In this document: positions 43,836 to 52,849 of the stretch, one piece after another
Layout of the letters: the number at the start of each line of letters is the position of its first letter
Numbering within the stretch: the stretch's first letter is position 1
Notes under the pieces: generated by a model
Seen by the model: only the letters and a program-made list of their open reading frames with translations
Told to the model about the DNA's origin: nothing
Database searches by the model: none
NCBI RefSeq assembly: GCF_028617075.1
Contig: NZ_JAQKGV010000001.1
Coordinates: 248,001-312,000, forward strand
Length of the DNA: 64,000 nucleotides
Direction of reading: 5' to 3'
Source of the DNA: Rubrobacter calidifluminis
GTDB lineage: Bacteria > Actinomycetota > Rubrobacteria > Rubrobacterales > Rubrobacteraceae
Made by a program: the position numbers and the translations under genes

Positions 43836-46573
43836 TCCTGCGCCGGACCGGGAGCCGGGGTCACCCTGCCGTCCAGGAGCAGGGTAGAGACGGCGTCGGC
43901 CGAAAGCGGCCTGGAGAGGTGGTTGCCCTGCACCAGCTCGCATCCCATGCCGCGCAGCCGTGCGAGCTGGTGCGGGGTCTCCACGCCTTCCGCTACGAGA
44001 TTCCTGCCTAGCGCCTGCACCAGCCCGATGATGCCGGAGATCAGGATGGCATCCTCCGGGTTCCATTCGAGCCCCTCGACGAACGTATGGTCTACCTTGA
44101 TCGTGTCTATGGGGAAGCGCCTCAGGTGGGAGAGCGGGGAGTGGCCGGTGCCGAAGTCGTCCAGGGCGAGACCGACACCCAGGGCCCTGATCTTGCTGAT
44201 TCTGTCTATCATCTCCGGGGAGTCTTCGACCAGGACTTTCTCCGTGATCTCTAACACGATGCCACCTCCCTCCAGCCCGTTACGCTCCAGCAGATCCTCC
44301 AGGTATCCGACGAAGCCTCTCGAGCGGATCTGTGCCCCCGAGACGTTGATGAAGACCGGTGCGGGATGCTCTTCGCCGCGCATTCTCTGCCACGCGGCGG
44401 CCTGCTGGCACGCCTCCTCCAGGACCCGTCGGTCGATCTCCAGGATCAGGCCGGATTCTTCGGCCGCCGGCAGGAAATACCCGGGTAGCAGGGTGCCGCG
44501 CTCGGGATGATCCCAGCGCAAGAGGGCTTCGATGCCCCGGATCCGGCCGTCTCTAAGGTCGATGATCGGCTGGTAGAGCAGCCTGAACTCCTCCAGCTCG
44601 ACCGCCCGCTTCAGCTCCTCACAGAGGTGCAGGAGCTCGAGCGCCCTGCGGTTCATCTCCGGTTCGAAGATCGCATAGTCCCTGCCCTCCTTCTTCGCCC
44701 GGTACATCGCGGTGTCCGCCTCCCTCAGCAGGTCGGGGGGTGCGTCCTCCGGGGAGGAACTCAGCGTTATGCCGATGCTTGCCCCGACGAAGACCTCGCG
44801 CCCGGCGATGATGAACGGGTCGCGCATCTCCCGGGAGATCCTCTCCGCGACCTGCACCGCCTGTTCCTCGTTCTCTATGCTCTCCAGCAGCACCGCGAAT
44901 TCGTCCCCGCCGAGCCGGGCCACTGTGTCCGAGGGGCGTATGCAGCCGGCCAGGCGGGTCGCCGAGGCGACCAGGAGTTTGTCCCCTTCCTCGTGCCCCA
45001 GGGTGTCGTTGATCAGCTTGAAGCCGTCGAGGTCGAGGAAGAGGATGCCCAGGTGCTCTCCCTTCCTCCTGGATCTGGAGAGCGCCCTCTCGAGGCGTTC
45101 CAGGAACCGGGTCCGGTTCGGCAGGGAGGTGAGGATGTCGTGGTAGGCGAGGTGGGTGAGACGATCCTCTAGCACCTTGCGCTCGGTGACGTCGCGCAGC
45201 ACCAGCTGTATGGCTGCCTTTCCCTTGTAGGAGACGCTCATCGCGGCGGCTTCGACCTCGAGGGTCTTGCCGTCGAGCCGGAGGATGCGGTAGGTATAGA
45301 GCCCTCTCCGGTTCCGGTCACGATATCCCTGGGCCATCCGGGCCGCGGCGACCTCCCGGTAGTCCGGGTGGACGAACTCCAGTACCTCGTGTCCCACGAT
45401 CTGGTTCGGGCTGGAGGCGTGCATGAGCCTGAGACCCGCCCCGTTCACGTACTCCACTTTGCCCTCGCTGTGCACGACGACGGCGTCCGGGCAGAGCTCG
45501 ACGAGCCGCCGGTAGCGCTCTTCGCTCTCGGCGAGCCGCTGCTCCGCCAACCGGTGCTCGGTTATATCCCGGGCGACGAGCAGGCTGCCCGAAGGTTCTA
45601 GGCCGCGCTCCGGCAGGGGCCACCGGGAGACCGCGTAGTGACCGCCCTGTGTCTCCACCTCCCGGCTCTCCCCCGGTTCCACTTCCGCCCATTCCGGCAG
45701 ACTCTCCCACAGCGACTTGCCGAAGGTGTTCGCCCCGGCCAGAGCTGGCAGCTTCCTGGCCGCGGGATTCGTGTCGACGATGCGACCCTGTGGGTCGAGG
45801 ACTATCACGGCCTCCCCCATGTTTTCGAGGATCACCTCACGGGCGACCGGGATGACGTCGAGGAAGCGGAAGCGCGAGACGGCCCAGGACAGGAACAGAC
45901 CGCCGGCCGAGAAGGCAACCGGCGTGGTGTCGAAGTTGCGCAGCAGACCCGAACCGGCGACATAGAGCAGGTTGCCGGCCCACGGGCACAGGAAGCCGAG
46001 CAGCAGGGTGACGCTCTGCTTGCGGTAGAGGCCACCGCGCAGGAGTGGGAAGAACGAGACGAAGCCGAGGAGGATCAGGACGTAGGAGTAGATCCAGTAC
46101 ACCCAGAAGGCGGCCCCGTGCTCGACCACGAGCATCCTGACCCCGTCGAGGTTGCCGATGCGGAGGCTGCGCCAGATGAGGTGGTGCTGCTCGTTGGTCA
46201 CGACGAGGCCGAAGGTCACGAGCGGTGGGATGGAGAGCAGTGACCAGGACGAAAAAGACGACCGTGCTGTCCGCCCGGTGTATCGGGCGGCGAACACGTA
46301 CATCGCGAGTGGGATCGTGCAGATCGAGAGATATTCCAGCTTGGCCCAGAAGATCTTGGCCTCGAGCGAGTAGGAGGCTATCTCCATCGCGTAGCTCAGT
46401 CCCCACCAGACTGCGGCGATCATCATGAGAGTGAGCGCCTTCACCCCCGGCACCCGGCGTCTGGGCAGCACGTAGAGCGCCGCCGCGGCGGAGATACACG
46501 AGGAGAGGAAGAGTACGGTCTCGAAGGGGGAGTACTGCAATGCAAGCAGAGGCAAAAGTTCGTTTTCAGACAT
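43832..46573 (-). CDS. Membrane GGDEF-EAL protein with 7TM sensor and two PAS domains
   Basis: This 913-residue protein has an N-terminal seven-helix sensor (about 12-240, histidine-kinase 7TM type), PAS domains at about 245-340 and 350-465, GGDEF (555-559) and EAL (682-684). In the EAL domain Glu682, Asn743, Glu775, DDFGTG (805-810) and the AEGVE Glu are present, so both cyclic-di-GMP synthesis and breakdown are possible. The QGY-type loop reads QGNHLSRPL. TATACT lies five bases before the ATG and no ribosome-binding site is evident, suggesting a leaderless mRNA. Confidence 0.95.
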   Translation of the reverse strand: MSENELLPLLALQYSPFETVLFLSSCISAAAALYVLPRRRVPGVKALTLMMIAAVWWGLSYAMEIASYSLEAKIFWAKLEYLSICTIPLAMYVFAARYTGRTARSSFSSWSLLSIPPLVTFGLVVTNEQHHLIWRSLRIGNLDGVRMLVVEHGAAFWVYWIYSYVLILLGFVSFFPLLRGGLYRKQSVTLLLGFLCPWAGNLLYVAGSGLLRNFDTTPVAFSAGGLFLSWAVSRFRFLDVIPVAREVILENMGEAVIVLDPQGRIVDTNPAARKLPALAGANTFGKSLWESLPEWAEVEPGESREVETQGGHYAVSRWPLPERGLEPSGSLLVARDITEHRLAEQRLAESEERYRRLVELCPDAVVVHSEGKVEYVNGAGLRLMHASSPNQIVGHEVLEFVHPDYREVAAARMAQGYRDRNRRGLYTYRILRLDGKTLEVEAAAMSVSYKGKAAIQLVLRDVTERKVLEDRLTHLAYHDILTSLPNRTRFLERLERALSRSRRKGEHLGILFLDLDGFKLINDTLGHEEGDKLLVASATRLAGCIRPSDTVARLGGDEFAVLLESIENEEQAVQVAERISREMRDPFIIAGREVFVGASIGITLSSSPEDAPPDLLREADTAMYRAKKEGRDYAIFEPEMNRRALELLHLCEELKRAVELEEFRLLYQPIIDLRDGRIRGIEALLRWDHPERGTLLPGYFLPAAEESGLILEIDRRVLEEACQQAAAWQRMRGEEHPAPVFINVSGAQIRSRGFVGYLEDLLERNGLEGGGIVLEITEKVLVEDSPEMIDRISKIRALGVGLALDDFGTGHSPLSHLRRFPIDTIKVDHTFVEGLEWNPEDAILISGIIGLVQALGRNLVAEGVETPHQLARLRGMGCELVQGNHLSRPLSADAVSTLLLDGRVTPAPGPAQD

Positions 46574-46709
46574 GCCACAGTATATCTCCGGCCGGAACCA
46601 GCGGCCACCGCGAGGGCGCTGCTCGGAAGAAATATAATGAACCCTCCGGCGCGATGCCGCCGGTGTGAGAGAACAGAGGTTCTGCCGTCTCGTCTGCGGG
46701 AGGATAACA

Positions 46710-47156
46710 TTGGAAGAGGTCGGTCACGCTCTGGAAGGTGAGCAGCTCTCGCAGCTCGCCCGCTACTTCGAGGAGGGTGTTACCTTCTCGAGATATATGG
46801 GGTGCAGAGTCGAGTCGGTGGAGCCGGGCCGCTCGGTGATATACCTCGACGTGAAAGACATCCATCTCAACGGCAATGGCACGCTGCACGGCGGGGTCTA
46901 CTCCTCGCTCATGGACAACGCGATGGGGCTTGCGGTCTCGGCTCTGGCCGGCTTCAGGACCGCGACGATCGCGCTGAACGTCAGCTTCCTCGGCGCGGTG
47001 CGCGAGGGGCGCATAACCTGCAGCTGCGAGGTGGTGCACCGTTCGCGCCGGCTGGCTACCGCCGAGGCTAAGGTCTACGACGGGGGCGGGGAGCTGGTCG
47101 CCCTGGGCACCGGCACCTTCCGGATCTTCGAGAAGCGCGGCAACCCCATCGTCTAA
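46710..47156 (+). CDS. PaaI-type hot-dog thioesterase
   Basis: This 148-residue protein starts at TTG 46710 behind GGGAGG. The motif LNGNGTLHGGVYSSLMDNAMGLA (His-Gly-Gly with downstream Asp-Asn) is typical of PaaI/YigI-type acyl-CoA thioesterases, and ALNVSFLGAVREG follows. It probably hydrolyses aryl- or acyl-CoA thioesters. A perfect TATAAT at 46633-46638 is a candidate -10 with no clear -35. An SDR gene follows after 19 bases. Confidence 0.9.
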   Translation: MEEVGHALEGEQLSQLARYFEEGVTFSRYMGCRVESVEPGRSVIYLDVKDIHLNGNGTLHGGVYSSLMDNAMGLAVSALAGFRTATIALNVSFLGAVREGRITCSCEVVHRSRRLATAEAKVYDGGGELVALGTGTFRIFEKRGNPIV

Positions 47157-47175
47157 AGAGAGGAGGAGGTGCTCT

Positions 47176-47952
47176 GTGGGTGCTCTGGATCTCTTCCGCC
47201 TGGACGGGAAGACCGCCCTCGTCACCGGAGGGGGACGGGGGCTCGGGCGCCAGATGGCCGAGGCCCTCTCCGAGGCGGGAGCGAACGTCGTGATCTGCTC
47301 GCGCAGGATGGAGCAGCTCGAGGAGGCCCGGCGGGAGATGGAGAAGGCCGGGGGCAGGGTGCTCGCCCTCGCCTGCGACGTGACCGAGCCGGAGGACGTG
47401 GAGAGGGTGGTCTCGGCGGCCTTCGAGGAGTTCGGCGGCGTGGACGTCCTGGTCAACAACTCCGGGGCGACCTGGGGGGCGCCGGCGGTCGAGATGCCGC
47501 TGGAGAAGTTCGACCACGTCCTGCGGGTCAACGTGCGGGGGACGTTCCTGATGTCTCAGGCGGTCGGGCGGCGCATGATCGAACGCGGGAGCGGGGGCGT
47601 GATCGTCAACGTCTCCTCGGTCGCGGGACTCGTCGGCGGAAACCCCGAGTACATGCATACCGTCGGCTACAGCTCCTCCAAGGGCGCGGTCATCTCGATG
47701 ACCCGCGATCTCGCGACCGCCTGGGCACGCCACGGCATCCGGGTCAACGCCGTAGCCCCCGGCTGGTTCCCGACGAAGATGTCCCGCGGGCTGATGGAGA
47801 TGTTCGGAGAGCGGATGCTCGCCGACATCCCGATGGGGCGCTTCGGAGAGCCGGACGACATAAAGGGCGTGGTCGTGTTCCTGGCCTCCTCGGCCTCCTC
47901 GTACATGACGGGCCAGACGGTCGTCGTGGACGGCGGGGCTACGGCCTGGTAA
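47176..47952 (+). CDS. SDR family oxidoreductase (gluconate 5-dehydrogenase-like)
   Basis: This 258-residue classical SDR has [29 protein letters not shown] and the catalytic VGYSSSKGA (YxxxK), ending [20 protein letters not shown] 47176 has GAGGAGG upstream. The substrate is unknown; it resembles gluconate 5-dehydrogenases and 3-oxoacyl-ACP reductases. It is in one run with the PaaI-type thioesterase and the membrane protein. Confidence 0.92.
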   Translation: MGALDLFRLDGKTALVTGGGRGLGRQMAEALSEAGANVVICSRRMEQLEEARREMEKAGGRVLALACDVTEPEDVERVVSAAFEEFGGVDVLVNNSGATWGAPAVEMPLEKFDHVLRVNVRGTFLMSQAVGRRMIERGSGGVIVNVSSVAGLVGGNPEYMHTVGYSSSKGAVISMTRDLATAWARHGIRVNAVAPGWFPTKMSRGLMEMFGERMLADIPMGRFGEPDDIKGVVVFLASSASSYMTGQTVVVDGGATAW

Positions 47953-47960
47953 GGGGTGCC

Positions 47961-48371
47961 TTGAGGGATCGCTACATAAACAACCTGCGGGTCGCGGTCG
48001 GTTCGAGCGGCGTGCCCTACGGCTACACCGTCACGATCTGGACCTCGGGGGGACTCCTGATCCACGCGCACCACCTGCCGGGTCTGATCGATGCGCTGCT
48101 CTTCATGGCCGGGGCGGTGCTCGGCTACGTCTTGGCTGGGTTGGTGGCCTTCGGGAGGCTCGGGGCGTGGCCCAGGCAGGAACCTGGGACGCTGGCGGTG
48201 TGGGGGAACATGCACCTCCTCTCCATCGGAGCCGCGATCGTACTCTCGTACCCGGTATCGCACGGCATCCACGACGTCTTCGCATGGCCCGCGACCGGTT
48301 TCGTCGCCACCGCCGTCTACCTCCTGGTGCTGGGGCTGGAGTACAGCGCGGCAGAGGTGCGGGAGCGCTAG
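47961..48371 (+). CDS. Small membrane protein of unknown function
   Basis: This 136-residue protein, from TTG 47961 (AAGGGG just upstream), has four likely membrane helices with His/Pro-rich connections ([21 protein letters not shown]). I do not recognise the family. It starts eight bases after the SDR stop, so it belongs to that operon. Confidence 0.75.
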   Translation: MRDRYINNLRVAVGSSGVPYGYTVTIWTSGGLLIHAHHLPGLIDALLFMAGAVLGYVLAGLVAFGRLGAWPRQEPGTLAVWGNMHLLSIGAAIVLSYPVSHGIHDVFAWPATGFVATAVYLLVLGLEYSAAEVRER

Positions 48372-48442
48372 AGCCGGTAGACGGAGACCTCTCCGGGCGT
48401 AGAATATCCTCTCGTGGTGGCTTTCTGGCTGGAGGTGGTTTG

Positions 48443-49759
48443 GTGCCCGATGTAACGGTCATAGGCGGCGGGCTCGCCGGGAGCGAGGCGGCCTGGCAGG
48501 CGGCCGAGGCCGGCTGCCGGGTGGAGCTCTGGGAGATGCGCCCCGTGAAGCAGACCCCGGCCCACCACACCGGCCTCTTCGCCGAGCTGGTCTGCTCCAA
48601 CTCGATGGGCAACCTCTCTTTGAGCACGGCCTCCGGCCTCCTGAAGGAGGAACTCCGCAGGCTCGGCTCGGTGGTGCTGCGCTGCGCCGACGCCAGCAGC
48701 GTCCCGGCCGGCGGTGCACTCGGGCTCGCCCGGGAGGACTTCTCCCGGGCCGTCACCGAGGCCGTCGAGGGGCACCCGAACATAGAGGTGGTGCGCGAGG
48801 AGGCCACCGAAATACCCGATGGACCCGCCGTGATAGCGACCGGGCCCCTCACCTCCGACGCGCTGGCAGAGAAGATCACCGCGCTCTCCGGCGAGAGGCT
48901 CTACTTCTACGACGCGGCGAGCCCGATCCTCTTCCGCGACTCTCTGGACGACGAGAAGATCTACCTGGCCTCCCGCTACGGCAAGGGGGAGGCGGCCTAT
49001 CTCAACTGCCCGATGGACGAGGAGGAGTACTACGCCTTCGTCGAGGCCCTGACCACCGCCGAGCTCGCCCCGATAAAGGACTTCGAGGAGAACATGTACT
49101 TCGAGGGGTGCCTGCCGGTGGAGGTGATCGCCTCCCGCGGCCCGGACACTCTGCGCTTCGGCCCGATGAAGCCGGTGGGGCTGCCGGACCCGAGGACCGG
49201 AGAGGAGCCCTTCGCGGTGGTGCAGCTGCGGCAGGACGACGCCGAAGGGCACCTGTTCAACATGGTCGGCTTCCAGACGCGCCTGAAGTGGGGAGAGCAG
49301 AAGCGGGTCTTCCGCATGATCCCGGGCCTCGAGAACGCGGAGTTCGCCCGGATGGGCGTGATGCACCGCAACACCTACATAAAGGCGAACCACACGCTGG
49401 AGGCCACCATGCGCCTCCGCACCGGGGAGCCGCTGTTCTTCGCCGGGCAGCTCACCGGGGTCGAAGGCTACGTGGAGTCGACCGCGATGGGCTACATCGC
49501 CGGCGTGAACGCCGCCCGGGTGGCCCGCGGTGAGGAGCCGATAGAGCTGCCCCGGGAGACCATGATAGGGGCGCTGGCCCACTACATCACGACCAAGGAC
49601 GGGACGCTGCAGCCGATAAACTCCAACTGGGGGCTCGTCCCCCCGGCCCCGAAGAAGGAGAACGGGCGCCGCCTCGGCAGGCAGGAGCGCCGGGAGCGGC
49701 AGGCCCAAATGGCGCTCGCGGCCCTCGACGAGTTCCTCGGCGTCAGGGCGGCCGGGTAG
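48443..49759 (+). CDS. trmFO: Methylenetetrahydrofolate--tRNA-(uracil-54-C5)-methyltransferase
   Basis: This 438-residue TrmFO has the N-terminal FAD motif [16 protein letters not shown], the [16 protein letters not shown] segment, [13 protein letters not shown] with the catalytic-region Cys, [27 protein letters not shown] and [16 protein letters not shown]. It makes 5-methyluridine 54 in tRNA using folate. GTG 48443 is chosen behind GGAGGTGG. TAGAAT at about 48400 may be the -10. Its end overlaps the LuxR-family gene on the other strand by 17 bases. Confidence 0.97.
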   Translation: MPDVTVIGGGLAGSEAAWQAAEAGCRVELWEMRPVKQTPAHHTGLFAELVCSNSMGNLSLSTASGLLKEELRRLGSVVLRCADASSVPAGGALGLAREDFSRAVTEAVEGHPNIEVVREEATEIPDGPAVIATGPLTSDALAEKITALSGERLYFYDAASPILFRDSLDDEKIYLASRYGKGEAAYLNCPMDEEEYYAFVEALTTAELAPIKDFEENMYFEGCLPVEVIASRGPDTLRFGPMKPVGLPDPRTGEEPFAVVQLRQDDAEGHLFNMVGFQTRLKWGEQKRVFRMIPGLENAEFARMGVMHRNTYIKANHTLEATMRLRTGEPLFFAGQLTGVEGYVESTAMGYIAGVNAARVARGEEPIELPRETMIGALAHYITTKDGTLQPINSNWGLVPPAPKKENGRRLGRQERRERQAQMALAALDEFLGVRAAG

Positions 49760-50897
49760 GAGAGGCGTTCTCTTCCGGCGGGAAGCTGCTGAAGAAGAGC
49801 CGCTTGAGCAGCTCCCGCCGGCTCCTCACGCCGACCTTCTCGAAGATATGGGAGAGGTGCCCCTGCACCGTCGACTCTGAGATGTAGAGCGCGCGGGAGA
49901 TCTGACGCGTCGAGTAGGCGCGCAGCACGAGGTTGGCTATCTCCCTCTCCCTTCCGCTCAGCCCGTAGGCGGCGACGTTGATCCTGGAGAGCTCCCTCGG
50001 CCCGCTCGGGGCGGCCACCACTACCGTCTGGGCCACGGCCCCGTCTTGATCCTCGCCGATCGAAGCCTGCAGCGAGATCCACCGCCCCGAACGCCCCCGC
50101 ACGTGTAGATGCGGAATCGTAACCTCGTCCTCCCCGGTGCGCGGGGCAAGCGTGCGGCGGAGCATGCCGGTGAGTATCCAGACCGCCTCCGGCAGGTTGC
50201 TGCCATCTTCTCTGCAAGGCTGAGGCATCCCCAGCTCTTCCAGCCACCGGTCCATCCCCCCTGCTCTCTGCACCACTCGGCCGCGATGGTCCAGGACGAG
50301 AACCCCGATGGGCTCCCCTCCCGATGTCCTGCCTGCCTCGGAACGCAGCGCCGCCACGCGCAGACCGGCAGTGAGATGCGGCAGGACACGCTCTATGAAG
50401 GTGACCTCCTTCCCCGAGAAATCAGGATCACCCTCTTCCCGCACCAGACACAACCCACCCCAGGACTCGCCATCCTTCGCCATCACGGCCCGTATCTCGT
50501 AGCCGAACCCCCGGGGCTGGTTGAACTCCCGGTGTCTGAGTGACCTCTCCAGCCTTCCCTCCGTGCCGTCGGAGAGGCGGGCCGTGGTGAGTCCGTTTCT
50601 CGCCATCCAGCCATACTCGTTCACGTCGTCCTCGAAGTAGATGTACTCGAAGAAGAAGCGCGCATCCTCTCTGCTGCCCATCTCCTTGTTGAAGACCATC
50701 GGGCCAGCAGGCAACCCGCTCAGCGGGTCTATCATGCTCGTCGCATAACCCTCGAAGGGCACCACCTCTCGCAGCAAACCGACCGTCTCCCGGAGGAGCT
50801 CCTCCGGCGCCCTCTGCGTGTGTGCCACGCGCTTTATCCCGGCGAGGACCCGCTCCCTGACGAGGCCGTTCGCCATGGTCTGTGCCCCGATGCTCAT
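49743..50897 (-). CDS. LuxR-family transcriptional regulator
   Basis: This 384-residue protein has a C-terminal LuxR helix-turn-helix at about 315-372 ([36 protein letters not shown], split by normal helix turns). The N-terminal 300 residues look like a GAF/PAS-type sensory region with [17 protein letters not shown]. No receiver domain is seen. ATG 50897 with GGGGGTAAG upstream is preferred; ATG 50912 is possible. It lies divergent from the DUF1326/DUF2182 genes across a 419-base gap and may control them. Confidence 0.88.
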   Translation of the reverse strand: MSIGAQTMANGLVRERVLAGIKRVAHTQRAPEELLRETVGLLREVVPFEGYATSMIDPLSGLPAGPMVFNKEMGSREDARFFFEYIYFEDDVNEYGWMARNGLTTARLSDGTEGRLERSLRHREFNQPRGFGYEIRAVMAKDGESWGGLCLVREEGDPDFSGKEVTFIERVLPHLTAGLRVAALRSEAGRTSGGEPIGVLVLDHRGRVVQRAGGMDRWLEELGMPQPCREDGSNLPEAVWILTGMLRRTLAPRTGEDEVTIPHLHVRGRSGRWISLQASIGEDQDGAVAQTVVVAAPSGPRELSRINVAAYGLSGREREIANLVLRAYSTRQISRALYISESTVQGHLSHIFEKVGVRSRRELLKRLFFSSFPPEENASPTRPP

Positions 50898-50947
50898 CTT
50901 ACCCCCGGTCATCCTGGGAAACGACAGGACCGATCTCCTCCGGGAGA

Positions 50948-50976
50948 TTGATACTTGTGTTGTGAGGCATTCTAAC
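50948..50976 (+). promoter_or_regulatory. Putative promoter TTGATA-N17-TCTAAC
   Basis: TTGATA (50948-50953) and TCTAAC (50971-50976) are 17 bases apart. Transcription would begin just before the hairpin at 50996. Confidence 0.35.
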
Positions 50977-50995
50977 AGGATATTAGTGCGGGGAG

Positions 50996-51015
50996 AATCC
51001 CCCGAATGGGGGATT
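50996..51015 (+). terminator. Terminator-like hairpin in a leader region
   Basis: AATCCCCC, loop GAAT, GGGGGATT, followed by AATTTTTG. The eight-pair stem is perfect and ends in a T run. It stands about 300 bases before any plus-strand gene, so it may be an attenuator, the end of a very short RNA, or an operator palindrome. Confidence 0.6.
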
Positions 51016-51316
51016 AATTTTTGTTCGTGGCCTGAAAACAGCAGGTTTCTGCTATGTTCCCGGTCCTCTCCGGCGGTTAGATTGGAAGTCGGGTGGCCGG
51101 AAGAAAAGAGCGTCCAGTGATCGGATGGATGGGGTGTAGTCACCTGGGACCTGACCACAGCCGACTGCGCGGAGGCTTTCGGATGGAGCTTCGAATGAGA
51201 TGGCAAGCCCGGCGAGCACACCTCCTTTGACCGGAACGATCCGGGATAGGAGGTAGAGAAGAGGAGCATCGATGGGAGGGAAAACCGGTGGAATTCGAGA
51301 GTGAAAGGAGGAGAAA

Positions 51317-51937
51317 GTGGCTTATCAACTAGAAGGACGATTGCTTGAGGTCTGCAACTGCAACGTGCTCTGTCCCTGCTGGATCGGTGAGGACCCCGAC
51401 AACGGCACCTGCGACTCGGTGTTGGCTTATCACTTCGATAAAGGGACGATAGACGGCGTGGACGTCTCGGGACGGACCTTCGCCGCGCTTGCCTACCTCC
51501 CCGGCAACGTGCTCGATGGCAATTGGAGGGTTGTCGCATTCGTAGACGATGAGGCTACAGACGAGCAGCAGGAGGCTCTTCTGAACGTCTTCACCGGCAG
51601 GCTCGGCGGACCGCTGGCCGATCTCGTGCAGCTGATCGGTGAGGTGGTCGCGGTGGAGCGGGCACCCATCACCTTCACCGTCGAAAAAGGGAGGGGGACG
51701 CTCAGGGTTGGTTCGGGGGTGAACCTCATAGTTGAGGCGGAGATGGCTTCCTACATGGGAGCCACCGAGAAGCCGACCACCCTGCAGGAGACGATCTTCT
51801 CCACCATCCCCGGCTCTCCCGCCTACGTGAGCAAGGCCACCAGGTACCGGCGCAACTCCTCCGCCTACGGCCTGCAGGACATAGACATCCAGGACAACAA
51901 CGCCATCCAGGGTCACTTCCATTTCGAGGCGGCCTGA
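51317..51937 (+). CDS. DUF1326 domain protein with N-terminal cysteine cluster
   Basis: This 206-residue DUF1326 protein starts at GTG 51317 behind GAAAGGAGG. Cysteines cluster at the N-terminus (13, 15, 19, 21 and 32; CNCNVLCPCW then GTCDS), and the C-terminus ends with a HFHFEAA pattern; metal or redox binding is plausible but unproven. DUF1326 genes are often paired with DUF2182 genes, and one follows here, 67 bases later. Function is unknown. Confidence 0.93.
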   Translation: MAYQLEGRLLEVCNCNVLCPCWIGEDPDNGTCDSVLAYHFDKGTIDGVDVSGRTFAALAYLPGNVLDGNWRVVAFVDDEATDEQQEALLNVFTGRLGGPLADLVQLIGEVVAVERAPITFTVEKGRGTLRVGSGVNLIVEAEMASYMGATEKPTTLQETIFSTIPGSPAYVSKATRYRRNSSAYGLQDIDIQDNNAIQGHFHFEAA

Positions 51938-51947
51938 GAGGGCATCC

Positions 51948-51977
51948 GGGGCGGAGCTCGAAGGACGGCTCCGCCCC
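51948..51977 (+). other. Intercistronic hairpin between DUF1326 and DUF2182 genes
   Basis: GGGGCGGAGC (51948-51957) and GCTCCGCCCC (51968-51977) form a perfect ten-pair stem with a ten-base loop. There is no T tract, so it is more likely an mRNA stability or processing element than a terminator. Confidence 0.6.
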
Positions 51978-52004
51978 ACTCATCGAGAGAGGTGATCTCC
52001 TGCC

Positions 52005-52808
52005 ATGTGGACAGCACCGCGCGGCTTACATAACCGGGTCTTTACCGTCCTTGTGGCGGCGCTCATCGTACTGGCCTGGCTCGCGCTATGGCTCTGGAGC
52101 GCCTCCCCCTACGCTCCCTACCTGAACCACGAGGAACTGGGCCACCTCGTCCTCGGCGGCATAGGGGGACGATTCGTGCTCGAGTACGCCCTGCTTCTGG
52201 CTCTCTTCGTCTCCGGCTGGATGCTGATGATAGTCGCCATGATGCTCCCCACCAGCCTGCCGCTGGTGCTGCTCTTCGAGCGCTTTACCCACCAGCGTTC
52301 CGACCATCTACTGCTCATCGCCCTGCTCCTCTGTGGCTACATAAGCGTCTGGACGCTCTTCGGTGCTCTGGCCTTCTTCAACGACCTCTTCATCCACGAA
52401 GCGGTCGAGCACACATCCTGGCTCGAAGCCAACTCCTGGGTCATAGGGGCGGGTACCCTGATGCTCGCGGGCGTCTACCAGTTCGCACCCCTGAAGTACA
52501 GATGCCTGGAGAGGTGCCGTTCCCCTCTCAGCTTCATCGCGGAGCACTGGCGGGGCCGGCGCGAGGCGCCCCATGCATTTTTACTCGGGGTCCATCACGG
52601 GCTCTTCTGTCTGGGGTGCTGCTGGTCTTTGATGCTGGTGATGTTCGCGGTAGGCGCAGGAAACCTGTTGTGGATGGTCCTTTTGGGAGCGGTGATGGGA
52701 GTGGAGAAGAACGTGAGTTGGGGCAGGAGGATCAGTGCCCCTGTGGGAGTGGCGCTCATCTGCTGGGCGGCGGCGATCAGCCTGGGTTGGGGCGCGGCAT
52801 TGCAGTGA
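52005..52808 (+). CDS. DUF2182 membrane protein (putative metal-binding)
   Basis: This 267-residue membrane protein has about seven helices. Family-type motifs are GWMLMIVAMMLPTSLPLV, PLKYRCLERCRSP and GVHHGLFCLGCCWSLM, with Met, Cys and His residues placed in or beside helices, consistent with metal binding. ATG 52005 is behind GAGAGG. It forms a unit with the DUF1326 gene; a joint role in membrane metal handling is inferred only. Confidence 0.92.
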   Translation: MWTAPRGLHNRVFTVLVAALIVLAWLALWLWSASPYAPYLNHEELGHLVLGGIGGRFVLEYALLLALFVSGWMLMIVAMMLPTSLPLVLLFERFTHQRSDHLLLIALLLCGYISVWTLFGALAFFNDLFIHEAVEHTSWLEANSWVIGAGTLMLAGVYQFAPLKYRCLERCRSPLSFIAEHWRGRREAPHAFLLGVHHGLFCLGCCWSLMLVMFAVGAGNLLWMVLLGAVMGVEKNVSWGRRISAPVGVALICWAAAISLGWGAALQ

Positions 52809-52849
52809 GCCGGTGGTAAGTGAACGAAAGAGAGAAGGAGAGCGGATCT

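Larger units (their letters stand above)
50898..51316. other. 419-base non-coding region between luxR-type gene and DUF1326 gene
   Basis: No protein gene is supported here. It is more AT-rich than its surroundings and contains a plus-strand promoter-like pair (50948-50976) and a terminator-like hairpin (50996-51015). The remaining 300 bases to the DUF1326 start show no further strong element that I can identify. Confidence 0.6.
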
